Program-made: the position numbers and the translations under genes | NCBI RefSeq assembly: GCF_001540865.1 | Contig: NC_033635.1 | Coordinates: forward strand, 1,202,916 to 1,266,915 | Source of the DNA: Ananas comosus | Taxonomy: Eukaryota > Streptophyta > Magnoliopsida > Poales > Bromeliaceae | Length of the DNA stretch: 64,000 nucleotides | Reading direction: 5' to 3' | Shown here: positions 10,362 through 21,017 of the stretch, in pieces | Numbering within the stretch: position 1 is the first letter of the stretch | Layout of the letters: every line of letters begins with the position of its first letter | The notes under the pieces: model-generated | Seen by the model: the letters and a program-made list of their open reading frames with translations, nothing else | Database searches by the model: none | What the model was told of the DNA's origin: nothing

Positions 10362-13081
10362 ATGGAGTCGGGGACCGCTTTGAGGTTGCAATCGAGTCCA
10401 TGGATTGGGTGCGAGAACCCGCGGAGGAATCCGCTAGGGTTCTTAGTTTTGCCGCGGGGATGTGGCGGGGATAGGTTAAACACTCTTAATAGTAGTAGAG
10501 ATTCGAGGTTGGGGAAGGGTTTGGATCGGAATCGGAATCGGCATTGGCATGTTGAGTTGAAGATTTCTTGCTGTTCTACAAAATCCGGAAGTGAGTTGGT
10601 GAATATGAAATTTTTGTTTTCTTATTTATAATACAGAAATTGTAATGATTCACTGGGTGCTCTGCTGGAAAAATCCAAGTTTTAAGATATTTTGTGAGTG
10701 TTGTTATTGTTTGGCCAATTGAAACCAGTAGTTTTCGACAAAATTTCCGGGTGCAACTGACCCTAATATCGGAGTTATAGGGTGGCAAAGAAACTGTAAA
10801 CTTCTGAGGAAATTACATTTGTGAATTTTGTAAACTTATGAGAAAATGGTTTTTGGTGGAGGTTCTGTTTATATCAAGAGTTTGGTGATTATGTAGGTTA
10901 AATTTTATATTTTTTTCGTAATCTATACATGATGAGTCCATTGTTGTGTTGTTTCTGATTAATCTTACCATTTTATGTCATGTAGCATCAGCCAAAGTGT
11001 CAGAGAAGTTTCATGCAGCTGTTGACGAGGCTCTTATCTTAAAGGCATGCTTTATCATCGGACTCAAAACTGTTATTTTGATATTGGATTAACTCCCTCC
11101 AAAGGAAACAAGTTCTCTTTAATGATTTTTTTTGTGGACATTTTCTTTCTTGGTCATTGATCGGAATTGATGTTTGTATACTTCAGAGGAAGTCGGAAGA
11201 CGTTGCCTCACATTTGAACAGTCGCTGTATATATCTAGTTGGTTAGTCTCCGGAATAGTGAATTACGAGTACATTTTGTTTGTGTAATTTCTCGCATTAT
11301 CGCGTCAAGTTATCAATGGTTTGTACTCTTTTTGTGTAGGTATGATGGGGTCTGGTAAGACTACAGTGGGGAAGATCCTCTCAGAAGTTTTAGGATACTC
11401 CTTTTTTGACAGGTTTGTGGTATATTCAACATGTCATGCTTTTGTTTTCTCTGGATAATTGTTCAACAGTATATGTAATTTTGGGGGATGTCAATTTATT
11501 ATTCATTGGTTGTGCAGTGACAAGCTGGTAGAGCAAGCTGTGGGTGTTTCTTCTGTTGCCCAAATATTCAAGGATTATAGTGAGGCTTTCTTTAGAGACA
11601 ACGAGGTACTAGTTTCATCAATTATATTCCCTGTTCAGTAAGGAGTTTAAAAGTGGTTATGTGCCAAACTTATTACTTAATATGTTTTTCTTTTCTAATT
11701 CATAATATTTACACCTCATATGTGCTTGATTTTCTTTTCCTTGATCAGAGTAATGTACTTAAGGACTTGTCATCAATGCGTCGCTTGGTTGTTGCAACCG
11801 GAGGTGGTGCTGTCATTCGACCTATCAATTGGTAATCCATAGAAGTACAATATTCAGCTATCTTAGCTCCTGAGATACTGTTTTCTTAAATCTAAGGAAG
11901 TGAATTGTTGAAATTCCAGGAAATATATGAGACAGGGAGTAACTGTCTGGCTAGATGTTCCTTTAGAAGCTCTAGCGAGGCGGATTGCTGCAGTTGGGAC
12001 TGCTTCTCGGCCTCTTCTGCATCAGGAACCTGGTGATCCATACACAAAGGTAGATATTTCGGCAAATGATTTTATATTCCTCTCTATCATCTATGATTTG
12101 ATAATAAATTTGTTCCATCCCATGTTTATCACCTAGTTCAGCAAAATGCTATTAGTATATAAGGTATTATGCTATATCATGCTAATGGTGAACGGACCAT
12201 CAAATCCTTAGTCGTCTGGTATCTCGATATAAGATATTAACAAAGAAAATCACTTCATCCTCCTTCGGAAACTTTAGCTTGCATGTGGTTAATACTCTTG
12301 AGAGGCTAGATTAAAGATATGTCGTCGCATCTTAACTTTCGCTTGGTTATGGTCTTCAGGCTTTGATAAGGCTCAGCACTCTGTCTGAAGAGAGGAAAGA
12401 TGCCTATGCTAACGCACATGTCAGAATTTGCCTCCGAAGTAAGTGTGCTTTCTCAGTTCTTGTTTGTTCTTGTAAGAAAATTCTTTTTTCAACTCACACT
12501 CAAACTGCTCCAAAGATATTGTCCTATATGCATATCTTAAGCACTACCCCTTAGTTGTATTAAAACGCGATCACACATTTTAATACGTCTATACATGGAT
12601 GATTCTTTCCCATATATACCCTGTAAGCCATTGCAAGTTAGGGCCTACGTTTGTCATATTATTTCAGTTCTTGATATCTCAGATTCAATCCGAGTCTCCT
12701 CCTGTTCTTAGTTGGCCAATCAAAGAGACCGATAAAATTTCCAGACCCTTTCTTCAGCGATGCTACTAAATGATTCATGTTAAATGGTTGCTTTTCATTT
12801 GCAGATATCGCCGCAAAAAAAAGCCATGGTGATGTATCTTTGCTCACACCAACAGATATTGCAATTGAGGTACTATTGATTCCCTACCTTGTTTCTTTTT
12901 CCATATTACATTCCCTTGATCTTTTAAGTTCTCTGACTTGAAGCATCACTTTTCCTTGTTATTATGGCAGGTTCTTTCGAAGATCCAGACACTTCTACTT
13001 GAGGAGGTGTCAACTGAAAAATTTTTCGTGCCTTCCGATTTGAACCACGGAGACAACCTTGAAGAAATGTATTGTTTGTAA
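10362..13081 (+). CDS. SK: Shikimate kinase, plastid type
   Basis: Phosphorylates shikimate to shikimate 3-phosphate with ATP in the plastid chorismate pathway. Ten coding exons by frame continuity: 10362-10590, 10986-11044, 11187-11241, 11340-11412, 11518-11605, 11749-11831, 11920-12049, 12360-12438, 12805-12869, 12971-13081 (972 nt, 323 residues). Residues 1 to about 95 are a Ser/Arg-rich, poorly conserved leader that fits a chloroplast transit peptide. The core follows: Walker [10 protein letters not shown] (from about residue 115), the shikimate-binding DSDKL (from about 138), RDNE, the glycine-rich [10 protein letters not shown], and the lid segment [16 protein letters not shown]. Length is normal for plant SK. 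Intron 2 (11045-11186) starts GC instead of GT; reading through it gives LILK-RKSEDV as expected. The gene ends 309 bp before the N at 13390. Confidence 0.95.
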
Positions 13082-13390
13082 ACGAATGCAAGGGTGTATA
13101 CCATTCGCGGAAATACGCGGCCTATACGCCTTTTTGTTTCTCATTATTGATTCAGATTACAATTAACATTTTCTGCTTTTCTCGTCGTATGGATCGATTG
13201 CGAGTTTGGGTAATGAAGAGAAGACGTGGAAAACTCTTTCATGTACGAAAGAAAAGAAAATCTTCAATTAGAGAGTCATTTGTTGAATAGTAAATTAGAA
13301 AAGCGATGTCCTCTAGATCATGGTGCAATTAAACTGGTAAGTGAAAACATCAAATTATATTGCTGGATGGATAATTATTTAGCTGAATTN
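13082..13390. other. Shikimate kinase 3' flank up to assembly join
   Basis: Presumed 3' UTR and downstream sequence. The N at 13390 falls exactly where the inverted oxidoreductase duplication begins, so it probably marks a contig join and not one unknown base. Confidence 0.5.
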
Positions 13391-14116
13391 AAATCCAACA
13401 ATCATATTATACCCGAGCCATAAAAGCTTTTGATAATAATATTCATAATAATAATTCTTTAGGAACAAGAGAAAAGTATATATAAGAAAAAAGATATACC
13501 ATCTTAAGGTCCCCAAAGCGGGAGGGATCGGAGAGGAGGCCGCGCATGTGGGCGGTGCGGGGGTTGTGGATCCACATGGTGGAGTCCATGAACTGGACGC
13601 CATGGGCGGCGCACGCGGCGAGGATGGGGTCAAGCTCGGCGGCGGAGAGCGCGGCGGGCTTCTCGAGGAGCAGGTGCTTCCCGCGCTCCGCCGCCGCGAC
13701 GGCCCAGCGCGCGTGGAGGCTCGTGGGGAGCGGCATGTACACCGCGTCCACGGCGGGGTCGTCGAGGAGCTCCTCGTAGGACCCCACGGCGCGCACCGAC
13801 GAGGAGAGGGCGTTCTCGGCGATGAAGCGGCGCGCCTTGTCGAGGGAGCGGCTCCCCACGGCGACGAGGGTGGCGTTGGGGGCGAGGGCGATGGCGCGGG
13901 ACACCTTGCGCGCGATCTCCGCGCACCCCACGATGCCGAAGCGAATGGGGCTCGTCGTCGTCGTCGTCGCCTTCTCCTCCGCCATGGATTCGCTCTCGTT
14001 GGGGGAGAAGGAGAAGGAGAAGAGAAGGGGGAAATGGTGAGCGGTGTGGTATGTGTAAGCGGAGCGTTCGCTAGGTTTTAAGTAGGATTCTTCGATAGCA
14101 TCGGAATGTATCATAG
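13391..14116 (-). repeat. Left arm of inverted duplication
   Basis: Reverse complement of 14835-15575. Left arm 726 bp, right arm 741 bp; the 15-bp difference is fully explained by 9 bp in the GAC/GAAGGC codon run and 6 bp in the CTTCTC run. Outside these I noticed only a handful of substitutions. It covers the 5' leader, all of exon 1 and the first 109 bp of the intron of the oxidoreductase gene. Confidence 0.9.
13500..13985 (-). pseudogene. Oxidoreductase exon-1 copy, lacking exon 2 as assembled
   Basis: Open reading frame for the first 162 residues of a Gfo/Idh/MocA oxidoreductase, from MAEEKATTT through the Rossmann motif GIVGCAEIA and EKPAA to DLKM, ending at a good GT splice donor. It matches exon 1 of the intact gene at 14972 but lacks two Lys/Ala codons and one Thr codon, and has SLDKAR for SPDKAR. 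No second exon follows, because homology stops at the N at 13390, 309 bp from the shikimate kinase stop. It is either a truncated duplicate, an unassembled second gene or a misplaced allele. There are no internal stops, so decay after duplication is not evident. Called pseudogene because the substrate-binding half is absent. Confidence 0.65.
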
Positions 14117-14834
14117 AAAAAAAAAATAAAAAAAACTTCTAGTCCCTCTAAATAGTAGTCTTGTTTTTGATAATCAGAATAAGTTATCTAATAATAACTT
14201 TTAAATATAACTTTTTTAACACAATTATAGTATAAGACTTTAATTTACCCCTTAAATATATTGATATTGATAATTTTGCTATTTTATAAAATAGCTTATT
14301 TTATGCACAAACTAATTTATCTTATTTTTAAAAATATAATTTGAAGATGGGATATGCTAACACTTTTAATATTCAATCACAATAAAACTTTTTTATATCA
14401 AATTAAATATTACAAAAAAAATTTATTCCAACTCGGTGCCTTAATCAGCGGATTATCCAAAGATAATAATTTAATATTATTTAAATTAATAAATAATTTA
14501 AATATATTTAATTAATTTGGTATCGATTGTTTGAGAGGTAAGGACGAAACAATAAATTCAAATGTATACTTTATACCAAATTATACCAACTTATTCTTAT
14601 ACGAAAAATAACATTTCGATATAAAAGGAGATGAGAGGTTATTCCGTCGCTATCCCTTTATCCCGGAGCCAAACAGGAACCAAACAGGGTATAAAAAAAT
14701 TGCAAAAGAGGTATACACGAGAAGCATCCGGAAGAGATCGATTGACACGTGTCAAAATCACGTCCATTAACCTTTCCATTTTCATTTTTTTATTTTTTTC
14801 TTTTTAGCATCTTCTTTTTCTTTTTTTTTTTTTT
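14117..14834. promoter_or_regulatory. Spacer/promoter between head-to-head oxidoreductase copies
   Basis: A 718-bp AT-rich single-copy spacer separates the two inverted arms and would serve as promoter to one or both. It contains the G-box/ABRE-like palindrome TGACACGTGTCA at about 14743-14754, roughly 220 bp before the plus-strand ATG, and a C/T-rich run just before 14835. Which copy is transcribed cannot be told from sequence. Confidence 0.45.
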
Positions 14835-15575
14835 CTATGATACATTCCGATGCTATCGAAGAATCCTACTTAAAACCTAGCGAACGCTCCGCTCACACAT
14901 ACCACACCGCTCACCATTTCCCCCTTCTCTTCTCCTTCTCCTTCTCCTTCTCCCCCAACGAGAGCGAATCCATGGCGGAGGAGAAGGCGAAGGCGACGAC
15001 GACGACGACGACGAGCCCCATTCGCTTCGGCATCGTGGGGTGCGCGGAGATCGCGCGCAAGGTGTCCCGCGCCATCGCCCTCGCCCCCAACGCCACCCTC
15101 GTCGCCGTGGGGAGCCGCTCCCCCGACAAGGCGCGCCGCTTCATCGCCGAGAACGCCCTCTCCTCGTCGGTGCGCGCCGTGGGGTCCTACGAGGAGCTCC
15201 TTGACGACCCCGCCGTGGACGCGGTGTACATGCCGCTCCCCACGAGCCTCCACGCGCGCTGGGCCGTCGCGGCGGCGGAGCGCGGGAAGCACCTGCTCCT
15301 CGAGAAGCCCGCCGCGCTCTCCGCCGCCGAGCTCGACCCCATCCTCGCCGCGTGCGCCGCCCATGGCGTCCAGTTCATGGACTCCACCATGTGGATCCAC
15401 AACCCCCGCACCGCCCACATGCGCGGCCTCCTCTCCGATCCCTCCCGCTTTGGGGACCTTAAGATGGTATATCTTTTTTCTTATATATACTTTTCTCTTG
15501 TTCCTAAAGAATTATTATTATGAATATTATTATCAAAAGCTTTTATGGCTCGGGTATAATATGATTGTTGGATTT
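14835..15575 (+). repeat. Right arm of inverted duplication
   Basis: Partner of 13391-14116. It begins CTATGATACATTCCGATGC and ends where the left arm meets the N. It contains the 5' leader and exon 1 of the intact gene. Confidence 0.9.
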
Positions 15576-17003
15576 GTTGATATGATTGGCTGAAAGGTTT
15601 TCTTTTTCTCTCTCTCCTCTTTTTTTTTTTTATCCTCAGAAAAAGTATCATCTTTGGGGAAGAATCTGTTTGATATTTAAAAAATTATCTTTTTTGTTCT
15701 TTTTGGCTCTGTAAATGATGATCTTTGCGGTATTTGATTGGTCAATTGGGGAAATTTGGGAGCTTTTTGGTCCTTTTCTCTTCCAAAATTGTATAGTTGA
15801 ATATATTTGGAGCTTTAATTCATTTTTTTCTGTAAAAACTCTCTCTTTTAACGTTCTGATCATAATACAGCTTCTGCCAAACTTACTATCTAGTATTTAG
15901 AAAGAGAGGATTTTGTAATCTTTGTTTCCTTTTATCTTAGTATTTATCAGGTTCTATGTAACATATATATCTAAATTGGTCATGCTGCTTATTCTTAAAT
16001 TAGCTTTTAAGAAGGATTGGATGTGTTTGAGATGTGCATATTTGTTTTTTTCTCTATTATGCTTTTGTACATTAGAGCATTGAGAAATTGGACAACCGCA
16101 CGAACCAAAATTAAGTTCCACCGAAGCTAACAAGTAACAACATAGTGGGAACAACATAGTGAGATGGATGAGTTGGGGCTACTGGAGAAGATGAAATGTG
16201 GTTGTATGCACAATTAAGTTAGGCTTTATGAGCAATATTCTTTAATCTTTGGTATGATCTGATTTGTCGGTTTTGGCATGATCTGAAACCTTATATCATC
16301 AATGTATGTTATGCTTACTTTAAATCATCAGCTCTCTTCTTTTTAAAATGCCAACTAAGTTCAATCTCCGATGGTTTTGCAGATAAACAGCATTTTCTCC
16401 TTCTATGCGGACGAGGACTTCCTTAAGAACGACATCCGTGTGAAGCCCGACCTCGACGCCCTCGGAGCCCTCGGCGATGCGGGTTGGTACTGCATCCGCT
16501 CCTCCCTCTGGGCTGCCGACTACCAGCTACCCAAAACTGCCACCGCATTTCGCAACCCTGTTTTAAACGATGCAGGCGTAATCTTATCGTGCGGAGCCAC
16601 TCTTCTTTGGGAGGACGGAAAAATCGCGATATTCCACTGCTCTTTCCTCTCTCACCTCACTATGGACCTAACGGTTATCGGAACGAGAGGTTCGCTTCAT
16701 GTCAATGACTTTATCATTCCTTATGAGGAAAAATCCGCGGAGTTTTCCTTTGCGTCTGATTCGGGTTTCACCGAGCTTGTGACCGGATGGCAGCCGCTGC
16801 CGAGCAAGCATGTTGTCACAACCGAGCTTCCCCAGGAAGCGCTTATGGTGCAGGAGTTCTCGAGGTTGGTGGCAGGGATCAGGGATTCTGGAAATAAGCC
16901 AGAGGAGAAGTGGCCGACTATTACTAGAAAGACGCAGCTTGTGATCGATGCAGTGAAGGCGTCGATCGATAAGGGATTTGAGCCTGTTGAGATTGTTGGT
17001 TGA
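14972..17003 (+). CDS. Gfo/Idh/MocA-family NAD(P)-dependent oxidoreductase (At4g09670-like)
   Basis: Two exons, 14972-15466 and 16383-17003, phase-0 intron (GTATAT...TTTGCAG), 371 residues, the usual length for this plant family. Exon 1 encodes the Rossmann domain: GIVGCAEIARKVSRAI (from about residue 20), VGSR at the end of the second strand, and the EKP motif at residues 111-113. Exon 2 encodes the mixed alpha/beta domain (FLKNDIRVKPDLDALGALGDAGWY, TELPQEALMVQEF, TRKTQLVIDAV). The family oxidises or reduces sugar-like substrates with NAD(P); the plant member's substrate is not known to me. ATG 14972 is preferred over the in-frame ATG at 14837 because the intervening 45 residues are leader-like and the family starts just before the Rossmann fold. 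Exon 1 is very GC-rich and is duplicated in inverse orientation upstream. Confidence 0.93.
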
Positions 17004-17600
17004 ATGAAGATTTTTTTTTTTATTTTTTCCCGAGTTAAATGTGTAATTTGGATGCATGATAAATAAGGCTGTAGTTGCTGTGAGAGGATATCGAGATGTT
17101 TAGTTTGCTGGGGTACTATGGGGAAAGTTGTTGAGCTCCTTAGATGAACATGTTTGTGTGGTGAACTTTGCTTGCTGATTTAATGTCACAGTGATTTGTT
17201 TCAAGATTACATAATTATCCAACATTTCAATATGCAGGCTCTTGTTTCGTACTTGATCTTTCTAAATATTCTACCCCTCTTTATAGCAAAGACATATGAT
17301 CATCATAGTAAATGCCTCTTGCCAAGCTACTAATATTGGATGGTTTATTGCATGCATTGAAGTCTATAGACCAGTATAATGTAAACCGTTAGATGTGATC
17401 TATGATACTAGAGAGGATTTTAACTTTAATGACATAATGTTCCATAACGTTTTTCTCAAGTGACACAAACAAACAGCTCACTGGTTCAATTGAGTTCTTT
17501 CTCCCTTCTAGCAAAATAATACAATTAATACAAAAAACGAAAGAGTTTCAGAAAGGAACAAATTCCCAATTAAACTAAACTGATTTGTTATTTACAAAAG
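17004..17600. other. 3' flank and convergent intergenic region
   Basis: A T-rich segment just after the oxidoreductase stop (17012-17027) and the following 200 bp probably form its 3' UTR. The F-box gene converges from the right. No other gene seen. Confidence 0.4.
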
Positions 17601-17824
17601 ATGAACACAGCTGAGAATTTAACCTACTTATATACAGAAAATCAAGTTCTGTGAATTTGAAAAGAATATCAACATGACCTGGCTCATCTGAGGATTGGAA
17701 CTGCAGCTGTTCAAACCACTTCAAAGTTTAACCTTGCACATTATTAACCCAGAAGCCGAACCATGTGAACTCATTATTGGATATCCTTATCTACCGAAAT
17801 CGAGCATTAGGATGATGCAGGAAC

Positions 17825-18996
17825 CTGCAAAAATGGTTTTATCACAGTAATTGTGTCAGAAAACCTTTGCCTATAAAGAGAACTCCAAGATCAGTACAGT
17901 TCTATTTTAGATTGATTATAAAACGCCTAAATGAATAGATTTACCAACTTTTCTTATTCACACCTCTCCAATAAAAAAGGAAAAATAGAGCTCTAAGCTT
18001 GAAATGAGAAATCCCAACAACCGCAGGTTTAAGAATTCACTCTACACAGAGTGCCTAACTTTTGGTCAGGTATTGCAGCCAACAAAAACATAAAATTAGA
18101 CAGAAACACGATACTTCGATTGCAGCATAGACAAGTTCAACACAGCCCAAAAGGATAGAAATAGGAGGAGAGAAAGGAGGAAAGCAAGAGAAAAGGGAGA
18201 GAATGCTTCTCTTTGAACCTCGTCAGGAAAGAAGAAAATAGCATGATCAAAAGCTTCTCTTTTTATTTTTTCTTATACTTCCGGTAATGAAACAAAATCA
18301 TTTCCTTCTCTTTTTCTTTCTCTTCTTTTCTTTCCTTTCCATTCTCTTCTTTCCGATTCTCCCGTCCAAATCGAGCATAAATGCAAAACAAACAACTGCA
18401 AACATCTAGTTCTGGATTCCTCCCTTCTCTTTACTCAGATATGGCCTTGGAATATTCAGATGTTAACTCGGATAGAGACAACAAGCCAAATGTGCAAGAA
18501 AAACCATAAAATTGGAAACTTCAGACTCTGAGGCTGCTTCACTGTAACATATACCATATTATTCTGATTCTCAGACCATCTTCTAGCTTTTTCTCATCTG
18601 CTCTAGCTAGCTTCGTACATTTTTCTGTATTCCATGCAATTACTACTACAATAGAAGTTTCACACAAAAAGAAAAAGGATAAAAAAAATGAGTATCTTGT
18701 TGAACTAAATATTGAATTGCTAACAATGCAAATTCCGTCAAATCTACGCAATTACTCCTTTTTAAGCAGTAACATTTTCCTTTTCAAACAGCAAAATCAT
18801 CAGTAATCATACACAAATCTACAGATAAAACTCGGTCCTGTAGTCTACAATAGCTTGCTATTTTATTTCGAGCCAAACAAACGCACTATCGCCGTACAAA
18901 TTCCGATGATCTTGAACTAGTCAGAAATTAAGAAGAATTCTATGGGCACGAATTATTCAGATGACAGAAGAGATATCATGATCATTGTAAACATAC
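17825..18996 (-). other. Probable 3'-UTR intron of the F-box/kelch gene
   Basis: On the minus strand, 37 nt after the F-box stop codon, there is a donor-like site (AACTTCG then GTATGTTT, exon end 18997). At 17824-17825 there is an acceptor-like TTTTTGCAG followed by GTTCCTGC. The 1.2 kb between is AT-rich without a credible gene. If real, the terminal UTR exon lies at about 17600-17824. Inferred from splice consensus only. Confidence 0.4.
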
Positions 18997-19033
18997 CGAA
19001 GTTTCGATCTTTCGAATGTGCCACACACAAAGC

Positions 19034-20144
19034 TCAGAGCTCCAAAGCCAAGCAATGAGCTATGAAAGACCCTCTTGGCACCGCCAACTCGATAGACTCC
19101 ACCCACAAAACCCTCCCTTTCAGTCCCCCGTCGCTCGTTCTCGAGACCTCAATCCCGGCCCAATCGATCACCATCTCCTTCTTCCTGCGATCTCCCTTCT
19201 CCTTCCCTTCCCACACCACACACAGCATTCCTCCCAGGTTCGAAAGTGTTGCCCCGCACAAGAATTTTGGGAGCTCCCGCTCCACCCCCTCCACCCGCTT
19301 CCACTCATCCAGTTCCGGATCGTACCCTTTGATGTGCCCTAGGAAATCGTACGAGTATAGGATCCCCCCCACCGCCGCCGCCCTCCCCCTCCACCCCTGA
19401 TCGAGCCCCGGCGCCACCGCCGCCCACGGCGGCTCCGCCGCCGGGTCGTACACCACCCCGCCGCGATCCGCCACCGCGAGGAGCCGCCCCGCGAGCACGG
19501 CGCTCCCGTGCATCCACTTCTCCCGGACGTGCGCCGGACTCGGCACGACAACCCACGCGGCGGCGGCGGAGGAGGCCGAGGGGTCGAGGGACTCGGCCCA
19601 GGCCTCGGATATAGGGACGCAGCCGCCGACGGCGTAGATGCGGCCGCCGAGGGCGGCGGCGGCGGCGAACTCGCGGGGCGCGGACATGCGGGGGCCGAGG
19701 GACCAGCGGGGGAGGCGCGCGTCGAGCACCTGGACGGCGGCGGAGGGGACGCCGCCGAGGGAGCCGCCGAGGACGAAGAGGAAGGGGCCGAGCGCGGCGG
19801 CGGCGGAGCCGAGGGAGGGGAGCAGGACGGCGGAGGCGAGGGCGGAGCTGCCGATGTCGACGTCGATCTCGAGGTAGCCGGCGGCGCGGGGAGGGGGCTA
19901 GGGTTCCGGCGACCCCGGTGGAGGAGGAGCCACCGCGACTGGTCGGTGGGGGAGCGGAGGTTGAGGCAGAGCACGGGCTCTGCGGCGCCCAGGGCGGATC
20001 GGACGGAGAAGAGGAGCGGGGAGCGGAGGAGGGAGCGCCAGGATCGGGACACGCGGCAGAGCTCCGGGTGCGAGGATCGAGGCGCGCGATGCACCGCACG
20101 GCGACGTCGTCGGGGAGGCCGGGTATGAGCGCCGCGTCGCCCAT
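19034..20144 (-). CDS. F-box/kelch-repeat protein, reading frame broken twice
   Basis: Likely substrate receptor of an SCF ubiquitin ligase. The N-terminus MGDAALIPGLPDDVAVRCIARL is a classic plant F-box start. It continues in a second frame as SHPELCRVSRSWRSLLRSPLLFSVR and WLLLHRG, then in a third frame as PPPRAAGYLEIDVDIG...VLGGSLGG, SAPREFAAAAALGGRIYAVGG, WMHGSAVLAGRLLAV and GGMLCVVWEG. These are kelch blades with paired glycines. Both breaks behave as single missing bases: one near 20070, one in the C-run complementary to about 19898-19903. With both allowed for, the protein is about 370 residues, the family's normal length. The region is extremely GC-rich, so sequencing deletions are as likely as real pseudogenisation; the last 230 residues are intact. 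Confidence 0.8.
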
Positions 20145-21005
20145 CGTCGCACGCGCGCTCGCAGCGGAGTCGCTAAAATTGAGCAGGCGAGAGCAGCGAT
20201 TTCAATTTTGAACAAGGATGACGCTAATGGGCCGTACGGGCCATTACAGAAATTTACAGGCCCACGAGATATAGGTGTATTAGGCTTCACTCTCACGGCC
20301 CACGGGAACACGTACTCTCTCCGTACTAGAAAGCTAGTGGGCCGTAAGGGCCTGTGCAACAATTATAATAAGCCCACAGGTTAATGTGATGACGAGTCAA
20401 ACTTTCAGCCCCATCAAAAAGTATATAGACCACGTTTGTGTTTATAATTTATTCCTAATTCGATTAAAATTAATATTTAAATCTGTTGGTGATACATTAA
20501 ATTTTAAATATTAAATAAAATATAAATTGAATTTGATTAGAATTTAGATAGCTTTTTATGTAAGTTATAAATATAACACAGATGCTATTATTTGGTGGTG
20601 ATGATACGTCTAGCTACACCCATATGGCATGCTCAAGATGGTTATGATTTTGGATGCACCTAGTACGTGATGTTTTCGTGGTCGTGGGTCAATAGTATAT
20701 CTTGTGTATGGATGCACAAGATGAGAGAGAGATCTTTTAAATCTATAGAAAACAAAAAAAGGATAAGGGAAATTCAAAAAAAAGGGCTCGGATTTGAAGC
20801 TAGTTTGTTATAGAAGAGAAGTCATGAGTCAAGTGTAATTTTCTCTTATTTAATGAATCTTAGTTTATCCATATATTTTTATATTTGGTTTTCTCTGTTT
20901 TGTTTGTTGTATCAGTTTTTGCTGAAAAAACAGATTTATGGTAAAAAATTTGATTTGACACTTACGTTGTAAAATCCCAATGTTTGATTCCGAATCAATA
21001 ATAGT
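20145..21005. other. Intergenic; F-box promoter side and decayed LTR-like sequence
   Basis: 20145-20400 is the upstream region of the F-box gene and carries repeated GGGCCGTA/GGCCCA motifs (about 20229, 20260, 20299, 20339). These resemble plant site-II/telo-type promoter elements; this is inference. From about 20580 the sequence looks like a decayed LTR leading to the primer-binding-site motif at 21006. No gene. Confidence 0.35.
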
Positions 21006-21017
21006 TGGTATCAGAGC
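21006..21017 (+). mobile_element. LTR-retrotransposon primer-binding-site motif
   Basis: TGGTATCAGAGC matches the common plant Ty1-copia primer-binding site, complementary to the 3' end of initiator tRNA-Met. The preceding sequence (about 20580-21005) would be a decayed 5' LTR. I could not find a second LTR or gag/pol, so only a remnant is claimed. Confidence 0.4.

Noticed and set aside
13548..14081. Long antisense open frames over both oxidoreductase exon-1 copies
   Set aside because: They mirror the GC-rich codon usage of the sense exon, contain low-complexity Gly/Arg/Glu runs and match no domain.
14837..14971. In-frame upstream ATG extending the oxidoreductase by 45 residues (MIHSDAIEES...)
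   Set aside because: The segment is leader-like (CTTCTC repeats) and is absent from the family as I know it; the ATG at 14972 just before the Rossmann fold is the normal start.
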